Below are positions 16,194 to 22,246 of a stretch of 22,246 nucleotides of DNA, in pieces. The notes under the pieces are model-generated. The model was not told where the DNA came from. It saw only the letters and a program-made list of their open reading frames with translations, and made no database searches. The stretch is taken from the NCBI GenBank assembly GCA_900545725.1, contig URAI01000035.1:1-22246 (forward strand), written 5' to 3'. This DNA is from an uncultured Eubacterium sp. GTDB taxonomy: Bacteria > Bacillota > Clostridia > Lachnospirales > Lachnospiraceae. Position numbers and translations under genes: made by a program. Positions within the stretch are counted from its first letter, which is position 1; the number at the start of each line of letters is the position of its first letter.

Positions 16194-17255
16194 ATGAATC
16201 AGAATGAAAAGAAGCCGCTTGTAATTCTTACAGGACCAACGGCGGTTGGAAAGACGGAATTGTCAATAAATCTTGCTAAACGTATTAATGGTGAGATAAT
16301 AAGCGCAGACTCAATGCAGATATATAAATATATGGATATCGGAACGGCTAAGATTACCAGAGAGGAAATGGATGGAGTAAGGCATTTTCTTGTGGATGAG
16401 CTCGAACCGGATGAAGAATTTAATGTTGTAGTGTTTCAGAAGATGGCTAAGGCAGCGCTGCAGGATATATATAGCAGGGGCAAAGTACCTATAGTAGTTG
16501 GAGGAACAGGATTCTATATACAGGCACTTTTATATGATATTGATTTTACGGATACAAAAAAAGATTCTGGTGAAAAGACAGTAGCTGCTGATACGTCTGT
16601 CCTGTTACAGGAAGATAAGGATTGCTGTCACTCTGGAAATGAACAGATTAATGAATATAGAAAAAAGCTTGGTAAACTGGCCGATGAAAAAGGCGGACTG
16701 TATCTTCATCAGATGCTTAAGGAAGTAGATAAAGAAGCGGCAGATAAGATACATCCTAATAATGTCAAGCGTATTATAAGGGCTTTGGAATATTTCCATG
16801 AGACCGGGAAAAAGATATCAGAGCATAATAAAGAACAGCAGGAAAAGGTTTCGCCATATAACTTTGTATATTTTGTGCTTAATAATGACAGGGATATACT
16901 TTATAAAAGAATTGATACAAGGGTAGATAAGATGTTTGAGGCAGGACTTGTCAGGGAAGTTGAAAGCTTAAGGCAAAAAGGTTATAATAAAGAACTTGTA
17001 TCTATGCAGGGAATAGGATATAAAGAAATATTTGATTATCTTGATGGTGCATATGATGAGGAGATGGCTGAATATGTAATAAAAAGAGATACAAGACATT
17101 TTGCAAAAAGACAGCTTACATGGTTTAGAAGAGAATCTGATGTGTGCTGGATGAACTATCAGGATTATAGTAATTCTAAAGAAAAGATGCTTGAAGCCAT
17201 GCTTGATATATTAGACAGACATGGCATTGCTTATCAGAGCCAGAGTGGTATGTAG
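16194..17255 (+). CDS. miaA: tRNA dimethylallyltransferase MiaA
   Basis: MiaA transfers the dimethylallyl group from DMAPP to N6 of A37 in tRNAs, making the substrate for MiaB encoded upstream. The 353-residue protein has the P-loop GPTAVGKT (residues 14-21), the catalytic ISADSMQIYKYMDIGTAK block, VVGGTGFYIQALL, HPNNVKRIIRALE and the C-terminal RDTRHFAKRQLTWFRRE. It is about 30 residues longer than usual because of a low-similarity charged insertion at about residues 122-150, in the tRNA-contacting insertion domain. The start codon lies close behind mutL in a tight operon. Confidence 0.96.
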   Translation: MNQNEKKPLVILTGPTAVGKTELSINLAKRINGEIISADSMQIYKYMDIGTAKITREEMDGVRHFLVDELEPDEEFNVVVFQKMAKAALQDIYSRGKVPIVVGGTGFYIQALLYDIDFTDTKKDSGEKTVAADTSVLLQEDKDCCHSGNEQINEYRKKLGKLADEKGGLYLHQMLKEVDKEAADKIHPNNVKRIIRALEYFHETGKKISEHNKEQQEKVSPYNFVYFVLNNDRDILYKRIDTRVDKMFEAGLVREVESLRQKGYNKELVSMQGIGYKEIFDYLDGAYDEEMAEYVIKRDTRHFAKRQLTWFRRESDVCWMNYQDYSNSKEKMLEAMLDILDRHGIAYQSQSGM

Positions 17256-17290
17256 AGTAATATCAGAATTAGATTAGAAAACGAAAATAT

Positions 17291-17316
17291 AGGCATTATA
17301 TGTTTTAATAATGCCT
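17291..17316 (+). promoter_or_regulatory. Perfect 9-bp inverted repeat just before the ribosome binding site of the PLP enzyme gene
   Basis: AGGCATTAT (17291-17299) and ATAATGCCT (17308-17316) pair perfectly around an eight-base loop. TAAGGATGGAG follows with no T-run, so it is not a normal terminator. It ends five bases before the ribosome binding site and could be an operator, an mRNA-stabilising hairpin or a processing site. Confidence 0.5.
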
Positions 17317-17333
17317 TAAGGATGGAGATTAAA

Positions 17334-18626
17334 ATGATTACAGAGATGGAAAAAATGTATTGTGATATGGGAATTTCAAAGGAAGTATATGAATTTTCAG
17401 AAAATATCATAAAGGGACTTAAGGAAAGATTTGACAAAATTGATGAAAATGCTGAGTATAACCAGTTAAAGGTTATAAAAGCGATGCAGAAAAACAAAGT
17501 GGCAGAGATGCATCTGTCAGGAACAACAGGCTATGGTTATAATGATGAGGGAAGAGATACATTAGAACAGGTATATGCAGACCTTTTCCACACAGAGGCA
17601 GCGCTTGTAAGACCACAGATTATGTGCGGAACACATGCCCTCAATGTAGCATTATCATCTAATTTAAGACCGGGAGATGAGTTGTTATCACCTGTTGGCA
17701 AGCCATATGATACAATGGATGAGATTATTGGAATCAGACCTTCAAAGGGAAGCTTAGCTGAGTATGGAATTACATACAGACAGGTTGACCTGCTTGAAGA
17801 TGGAAGCTTTGATTATGATAATATTAAAAAAGCAATTAATGAAAAGACTAAGCTTGTAACAATACAGCGTTCAAAGGGATACGCACAAAGACCTACATTA
17901 TCTGTTAAAAGGATTGGAGAGCTGATTGCATTTATTAAAAATATCAAACCGGAAGTAATATGCATGGTAGATAACTGTTATGGTGAATTTGTAGAGCTTA
18001 CAGAGCCGTCGGAAGTCGGAGCTGATATGATAGTTGGATCTCTTATTAAGAATCCGGGAGGCGGACTTGCGCCATGCGGCGGATATATTGCCGGAACTAA
18101 GGAATGTATAGAGCAGGCAGCATTCAGACTTTCATCACCTGGCTTAGGAAAAGAAGTTGGAGCTACGCTTGGTGTAAACCAGTCTTTCTATCAGGGACTT
18201 TTCCTTGCTCCTACTGTAGTTGCAGGAGCTTTAAAGGGGGCGATATTTGCAGCAAATGCATATGAAAGATTAGGGTTTAAGGTTATACCTGACAGTACGG
18301 AAAGCAGACATGATATAATTCAGGCGGTAGAGCTTAATACACCGGAGGGGCTTATTTCCTTCTGTAAGGGAATACAGTCTGCAGCACCGGTTGACAGTTT
18401 TGTTACACCTGAGCCGTGGGCAATGCCTGGATATGATGCAGATGTTATTATGGCAGCAGGAGCATTTGTACAGGGTTCATCAATAGAATTAAGTGCAGAT
18501 GGTCCATTGAAGCCTCCATATTCAGTATATTTTCAGGGTGGGCTTACATGGTATCATGCAAAACTGGGTATAATGATGAGTATGCAGAAAATGTATGAAA
18601 AGGGTCTTATAAAAATTGATGATTAA
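17334..18626 (+). CDS. PLP-dependent methionine gamma-lyase-family protein (COG4100, YnbB-like)
   Basis: A 430-residue fold-type I PLP enzyme of the COG4100 family, annotated in databases as methionine gamma-lyase family or aluminium-resistance protein; the true substrate is unknown. The N-terminal AEMHLSGTTGYGYNDEGRDTLE and MCGTHALNVAL segments, the MVDNCYGEFVE motif with the PLP-binding Asp, and SLIKNPGGGLAPCGGYIAG with the likely Schiff-base Lys239 are visible. ATG 17334 follows GGAG (17324-17327); the in-frame ATG 17322 overlaps it. In Bacillus the orthologue ynbB is also just downstream of miaA and ahead of glnR, so the order is conserved, but no glnR or hfq is present here. Confidence 0.9.
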   Translation: MITEMEKMYCDMGISKEVYEFSENIIKGLKERFDKIDENAEYNQLKVIKAMQKNKVAEMHLSGTTGYGYNDEGRDTLEQVYADLFHTEAALVRPQIMCGTHALNVALSSNLRPGDELLSPVGKPYDTMDEIIGIRPSKGSLAEYGITYRQVDLLEDGSFDYDNIKKAINEKTKLVTIQRSKGYAQRPTLSVKRIGELIAFIKNIKPEVICMVDNCYGEFVELTEPSEVGADMIVGSLIKNPGGGLAPCGGYIAGTKECIEQAAFRLSSPGLGKEVGATLGVNQSFYQGLFLAPTVVAGALKGAIFAANAYERLGFKVIPDSTESRHDIIQAVELNTPEGLISFCKGIQSAAPVDSFVTPEPWAMPGYDADVIMAAGAFVQGSSIELSADGPLKPPYSVYFQGGLTWYHAKLGIMMSMQKMYEKGLIKIDD

Positions 18627-18629
18627 TTC

Positions 18630-18733
18630 ATTCTGATATATATTTGTATGGATTTTATTGTCAGTCAGCAATATAAAAGTTATGCATGACTGGTAACAAT
18701 CTGCCATTTTAATAGTTATATAAAAATCAGAAT
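18630..18733 (+). other. Nested inverted repeats in the intergenic region before radC
   Basis: An outer pair, ATTCTGAT (18630-18637) with ATCAGAAT (18726-18733), encloses an inner pair, ATTGT-C-AGTCA (18657-18667) with TGACT-GGTA-ACAAT (18687-18700). The region could fold as one long structure at the 3' end of the PLP-enzyme transcript. There is no T-run, so termination is not assured. Confidence 0.45.
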
Positions 18734-18739
18734 TATTTG

Positions 18740-18806
18740 TATACAATAAAAGAAAGTTATGATATAATTTAAGTTGGTTCAATTTGTAAATATAATTTTG
18801 TATAAT
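18740..18806 (+). promoter_or_regulatory. Two candidate -10 elements upstream of radC
   Basis: TATACA (18740-18745) is followed after 17 bases by a perfect TATAAT (18763-18768). A second perfect TATAAT is at 18801-18806 with only a weak -35 (TTCAAT, 18778-18783). Either could start the radC-mreBCD transcript. Confidence 0.45.
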
Positions 18807-18815
18807 ATGATATAG

Positions 18816-18839
18816 ATTCTGTTAATGGCATTACAGAAT
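18816..18839 (+). promoter_or_regulatory. 24-bp imperfect palindrome, possible operator of radC-mre
   Basis: ATTCTGT-T-AATG (18816-18827) mirrors CATT-ACAGAAT (18829-18839) around a single G. It lies ten bases downstream of the second TATAAT. The loop is too small for an RNA hairpin of full length, so a DNA-binding site is likelier. The ATTCTG half-site also occurs in the nested repeats upstream. Confidence 0.45.
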
Positions 18840-18894
18840 GACATATTTATTTATATCTGCATATTGGATATTCCGCTTGTCCGGAAAGGGACAT

Positions 18895-19602
18895 ATGAAT
18901 ATTAATCAGAACAGTTGTATATGTAATGATACAGATATCAATTTCCTAAGACCATATGAAAAATGTATGAGATACGGCACTGAAGTCTTATCTGATGTAG
19001 AACTTCTGGCAGTAATATTGAGGGTTGGAACTAATGGAATGGATGCAACGCAGCTTGCCGGAAAGATTCTTACAATTCCAGAAAACCGTGATGGACTGTT
19101 AGGACTGGCATCAATAAGTATAAGCCGTCTTATGAAGATTAAAGGAGTTGGCAGGGTTAAGGCAATTCAGATAAAATGCATATGTGAGTTATCAAGACGA
19201 ATGGCAAAGCAGACTGCGGCACAGAGAATGGATTTTTCTTCTCCTGATGCCATAGCAGATTATTATATGCAGGATTTACGTTATCTTAATAAAGAACATA
19301 TGATTCTTGTTATGCTTGACAGTAAGTGCCGGCTTATACATGATTGTGTCATATCAATGGGGACGGTGAATGCATCACTTATTACACCGAGAGAGATATT
19401 TTCAGAAGCCTTAAAGTTTGAAGCAGTTTCAATAGTGCTTCTGCATAATCATCCGAGTGGGGATGCAATGCCAAGCCGTAATGACATAGAAGTAACAAGA
19501 AGAATTGCACAGGCAGGGAGTCTGTTAGGAATTAATCTTATAGATCATATTGTAATAGGCGATAATGCGTATACAAGTTTAAGAGAAAAAGAGTTTATGT
19601 AA
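18895..19602 (+). CDS. radC: RadC/YeeS-type JAB1/MPN domain protein
   Basis: A 235-residue RadC homologue. The N-terminal helix-hairpin-helix region (about residues 65-95, with IKGVGRVKAIQIK) is followed by the JAB/MPN domain with the metal motif H184-N-H186-x7-S194-x2-D197 in HNHPSGDAMPSRND. Its old name, DNA repair protein, rests on a misassigned E. coli mutant, and its activity is unsettled. ATG 18895 has GGAAAGGG just upstream and gives the usual length; ATG 18838 adds 19 hydrophobic residues and overlaps a palindrome. The next gene, mreB, starts after 19 bases. The radC-mreBCD order is conserved in Firmicutes. Confidence 0.93.
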   Translation: MNINQNSCICNDTDINFLRPYEKCMRYGTEVLSDVELLAVILRVGTNGMDATQLAGKILTIPENRDGLLGLASISISRLMKIKGVGRVKAIQIKCICELSRRMAKQTAAQRMDFSSPDAIADYYMQDLRYLNKEHMILVMLDSKCRLIHDCVISMGTVNASLITPREIFSEALKFEAVSIVLLHNHPSGDAMPSRNDIEVTRRIAQAGSLLGINLIDHIVIGDNAYTSLREKEFM

Positions 19603-19621
19603 TTGAAAGGAGCCTCCAGAT

Positions 19622-20644
19622 ATGGCACAGAATATTTACGGAGTAGATATTGGTACAAGCAACTTAAAGATGTGTTGCAATGAAAAGGGTAAAATACTTA
19701 ATGAAAAGAATATAATAGCAATTGCTAATAAGAATGAGGTACTTGCATTCGGAGATGAAGCATATGAGATGTATGAGAAAGCACCGGAAAATATCGAGGT
19801 GTCATTTCCTGTTAAGTTTGGTGTTATAGCAGATATTGAGAATATGCAGACACTTCTTGTAAGCTTTTTTAATAAGATTAATGATGATAAGAAGTTTTCG
19901 GGCAATACTGATTTTTATATTGCAGTACCTACAGATGTAACAGAGGTAGAAAAGAGAGCTTTTTATGAGCTTGTAGCTGAGTCAAAGGTAAAGGCTAAGA
20001 ACATATTCATAGTTGATAAGCCTGTTGCAGATGCCATAGGAGCAGGTCTTGATGTTACTAAGTCAAAGGGAATAATGGTTGTCAATATTGGTGCAGAAAC
20101 TACGGAGATATCAGTAATATCACTTGGCGGCATTGTAATCAGCAAGTCAATTAAGATTGGCGGTAACAAGCTGGATGACAGCATTATAAGCATAATAAGA
20201 AAAGAATATAATCTTGTTATAGGAAGTAAGACAGCAGAAGGCCTTAAAAAGGAATTGGGAAGTGCTGTAAAGTCAGAAGAAAAGTTTGCACCGGGCTTTG
20301 GCAGAAATGTTCTTTCAGGTCTTCCTGTAAGTGTACAGATTTCATCAGATGTTATATATTCAGCAATTGTTGACCCGCTTCATTCTATTATGGATTCAAT
20401 AAAAGTAATATTAGAGAGAACTCCGCCGGAACTTGCAGCTGATATTATAAAGGATGGAATATATGTAACAGGTGGAACTTCTAATATAAGTAACCTCGAG
20501 AAGTTTATCCATCAGGAAACTAATCTTAATGTTAATATTGTAGAAAACCCTGCTGAAAGTGTAGTAAGAGGCCTTATTGATGTTGTTAATAAGCCGGAAT
20601 TTGCTAAAATTCCATATACTCCACAGGATAAAAAATATGAATAG
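19622..20644 (+). CDS. mreB: MreB-family rod-shape actin homologue with divergent nucleotide site
   Basis: MreB filaments under the membrane direct side-wall peptidoglycan synthesis with MreC, MreD and PBP2, all coded downstream. The 340-residue length fits the family. The phosphate-1 loop YGVDIGTSNLK is present, and AIGAGLDV and SLGGIV anchor the alignment. Several canonical residues differ: the EEP motif before AIGAGL reads DKP (132-134), the phosphate-2 motif DIGGGTTE reads NIGAETTE (155-162), and the adenine loop GGG reads GGTSN. ATP hydrolysis may be weak or lost, so this may be a specialised MreB paralogue. AAGGAG precedes ATG 19622, and mreC starts 11 bases after its stop. Confidence 0.9.
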   Translation: MAQNIYGVDIGTSNLKMCCNEKGKILNEKNIIAIANKNEVLAFGDEAYEMYEKAPENIEVSFPVKFGVIADIENMQTLLVSFFNKINDDKKFSGNTDFYIAVPTDVTEVEKRAFYELVAESKVKAKNIFIVDKPVADAIGAGLDVTKSKGIMVVNIGAETTEISVISLGGIVISKSIKIGGNKLDDSIISIIRKEYNLVIGSKTAEGLKKELGSAVKSEEKFAPGFGRNVLSGLPVSVQISSDVIYSAIVDPLHSIMDSIKVILERTPPELAADIIKDGIYVTGGTSNISNLEKFIHQETNLNVNIVENPAESVVRGLIDVVNKPEFAKIPYTPQDKKYE

Positions 20645-20655
20645 GATCTGGTAAT

Positions 20656-21498
20656 ATGAAGAATAAATTATCATCTTTTCTGAGTACTAAGGTTATACTT
20701 GCTGTGCTTGTGTTTTTGTGCATGGTATTTATCGGTGTCAGTTTTTTTACAGACAGGCTTACTACTCCTCTTAGAAATGCTATTTCAACGGTGGTTATTC
20801 CTGTTCAGAAGGGTATGAACTATATAGGCCTTATGGTCGCTGACAAATATGATACTCTTCAGGAGATAAGTACGGTTCTTGAAGAGAATGACCAGCTTAA
20901 ATCGCAGGTCGACAGTCTTACAGAGGAGAACAACCAGTTAAAGCAGGATACTTACGAGCTTGCAAGATTAAGAACATTATACGGGCTAGATGAAAAATAC
21001 CCTGAGTATGCGAAAGTTGGGGCAAGGGTAATCGGTTCTACAACTGATAACTGGTACAGTACATTTACTGTTGATAAGGGCAGTAAAGATGGAATAGAAG
21101 TTGATATGAATGTTATGGCTGATGGAGGACTTGTTGGAGTTGTAACAGAGGTCGGTAATAATTATTCAGTTGTTAAGAGTGTAATTGAAGATGGAAGTTA
21201 TGTAAGCGGTATGCTTATTGAGACAGGGGATACATGTTCTGTTAAGGGTGATATACAGCTTATGGATTCAGGTCTGATAAGGCTTCAGTATTTTAAGAAG
21301 GGTGTAACTGTCAACAATGGAGACAAGATAGTTACATCTAATATAAGTGATAAATATCTTCCGGGTATTCTCATTGGCTATACAAAGGATGTTACCGCAG
21401 ATGCCAACAATCTGACACAGGCAGGGTACTTAGTTCCTGCTGTAGATTTTGGACATTTGCAGGAGGTTCTGATTATTACACAGAAAAAGAATTCATAA
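20656..21498 (+). CDS. mreC: Rod shape-determining protein MreC
   Basis: MreC is a membrane-anchored periplasmic scaffold that links MreB filaments to PBP2. The 280-residue protein has a short cytoplasmic tail, one membrane helix (about residues 12-31), a coiled coil (about 64-106, with EENDQLKSQVDSLTEENNQL), and the two beta-barrel halves of the MreC fold. These include the conserved VGARVIGSTTDNWYSTFTVDKG and GGLVGVVTEVG segments. The length is normal. Codon use (many ATA, CTT) is like the genes upstream and unlike mreD. Confidence 0.95.
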   Translation: MKNKLSSFLSTKVILAVLVFLCMVFIGVSFFTDRLTTPLRNAISTVVIPVQKGMNYIGLMVADKYDTLQEISTVLEENDQLKSQVDSLTEENNQLKQDTYELARLRTLYGLDEKYPEYAKVGARVIGSTTDNWYSTFTVDKGSKDGIEVDMNVMADGGLVGVVTEVGNNYSVVKSVIEDGSYVSGMLIETGDTCSVKGDIQLMDSGLIRLQYFKKGVTVNNGDKIVTSNISDKYLPGILIGYTKDVTADANNLTQAGYLVPAVDFGHLQEVLIITQKKNS

Positions 21499-21514
21499 TA
21501 AATAGGAGATGGGT

Positions 21515-22033
21515 ATGAAACGGAAAATCGGAGAATTGATTTTAATCATATTTTTCTACCTTTTGCAGGTCACACTCGGCAGAGTGATTGCAATCGGCGG
21601 CATTAAACCGAATCTGCTGATTATTCTTCCGGTATTATTCGGTTTCCTTCATGGAAAAAATGAAGGAATGTATGTAGGTTTTTTTGCCGGATTTTTTTAT
21701 GATTTATTTTTCTCGGGACTGTTTGGTTTTACTTCCCTTGTATTTGTATACATAGGATACTGCTCCGGCATTTTTTATCAGAAATACGAAGAAACAGAAA
21801 TGTTGATTCCTCTTGGCTTATTACTGGCGGGAGATTTCTGCTTCGGTTTCCTGTCCTATGTCGGTAACTTTTTACTGCACAACCGGTTGAATGCAATGTA
21901 TTACATTTCACGCTTTATTCTGCCGGAGGTTGTGTACACACTTTTGATTGCCGTCATTTTATACAAGCCGGTAACCTTTTTAAATAAGCACTTAAATCCT
22001 ACGGATAAAAGGAGAATCAGTAAAGTTGATTAA
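21515..22033 (+). CDS. mreD: Rod shape-determining protein MreD
   Basis: A 172-residue integral membrane protein of the MreD family with about five or six hydrophobic helices. The early GGIKPNLLIILPVLFGFLHG motif is typical of the family. It works with MreC and PBP2 in the elongation complex. ATG 21515 lies six bases after GGAG (21505-21508), which makes it better than ATG 21509, which overlaps that site. The gene uses ATC/ATT and CGG/CGC codons and few ATA, in contrast to mreC 16 bases upstream. PBP2 starts inside its last codons. Confidence 0.92.
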   Translation: MKRKIGELILIIFFYLLQVTLGRVIAIGGIKPNLLIILPVLFGFLHGKNEGMYVGFFAGFFYDLFFSGLFGFTSLVFVYIGYCSGIFYQKYEETEMLIPLGLLLAGDFCFGFLSYVGNFLLHNRLNAMYYISRFILPEVVYTLLIAVILYKPVTFLNKHLNPTDKRRISKVD

Positions 22034-22246
22034 AGATATTTTTGATTATGTGATTAGTTTATTAAAATCAAGACTGTTTCCATTAATTATGGTATTTGTC
22101 CTGATTGTAGTGGTTTTAATTAACCGTTTATTTTCACTCCAGATAATCAAAGGCGCTTCTTATGTAACAGATTTAACGGACTCCATCCAGAAAAATATGA
22201 GCGTTGCTGCTACGCGCGGAAGAATTTACGACAGAAACGGTGTTTT
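22026..22246 (+). CDS. mrdA: Penicillin-binding protein 2 (N-terminal part, cut by window end)
   Basis: The first 73 codons of a class B PBP. The short cytoplasmic N-terminus is followed by one membrane helix (about residues 17-36, SRLFPLIMVFVLIVVVLINR), then LFSLQIIKGASYV and the RGRIYDRNGV motif that opens the PBP dimerisation domain. PBP2 is the elongation transpeptidase that acts with MreC and MreD. The start is TTG 22026, eight bases before the end of mreD, with AAGGAGA (22009-22015) upstream. The overlap implies translational coupling. Codon use matches mreD. Confidence 0.88.
   Translation, partial: MIKDIFDYVISLLKSRLFPLIMVFVLIVVVLINRLFSLQIIKGASYVTDLTDSIQKNMSVAATRGRIYDRNGV

Overview
The window is AT-rich and reads as the chromosome of a low-GC Gram-positive bacterium, most likely a gut Lachnospiraceae (Lachnospira/Eubacterium eligens-like). 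The grounds are protein similarity by eye, heavy use of ATA, AGA and CTT codons, GGAG-type ribosome binding sites, and the mutS-mutL-miaA and radC-mreBCD-PBP2 gene orders usual in Clostridia. Almost all genes are on the + strand; only niaR is reversed.

Layout. 1-390: 3' part of a response regulator gene that has lost its output domain. 426-1017: niaR, the niacin-sensing repressor, with its own promoter. 1189-5155: a membrane-anchored BofC-like protein, then two unrelated FAD flavoproteins (HI0933/YhiN type and COG2509 type); all three carry Asn/Lys-rich low-complexity stretches. 5316-8604: a promoter, proB, a gene of unknown function, a DUF896 gene and 5-formyltetrahydrofolate cyclo-ligase. 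8597-9378: remains of a phage-like insertion, including a truncated GP20-type scaffold gene. 9340-18626: a strong promoter, then miaB, mutS, mutL, miaA and a PLP enzyme of the methionine gamma-lyase/YnbB family. 18627-22246: a dyad-rich intergenic region, then radC, mreB, mreC, mreD and the start of PBP2 (mrdA).

How the genes relate. MiaA adds the isopentenyl group to tRNA A37 and MiaB thiomethylates it; MutS and MutL are the mismatch repair pair; MreB, MreC, MreD and PBP2 form the cell-elongation machinery. The rest are housekeeping metabolism: proline synthesis, folate repair and NAD regulation.

The most unusual features are non-coding. Two ~160-bp elements (7555-7715 and 13954-14117) have the same order of four stem-loops, with compensatory base changes and a shared bulged A. 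Each sits directly on the ribosome binding site and start codon of the next gene (DUF896 and mutL), and copy A is bounded by an exact 19-bp direct repeat that contains the ribosome binding site and start. They look like a family of small structured repeats. A 34-bp tandem array (six units, alternating A/B types) and a separate near-perfect dyad precede mutS. Codon use shifts at both ends of the window, in the regulator fragment and again from mreD into PBP2. The MreB homologue has lost several canonical ATPase-site residues.
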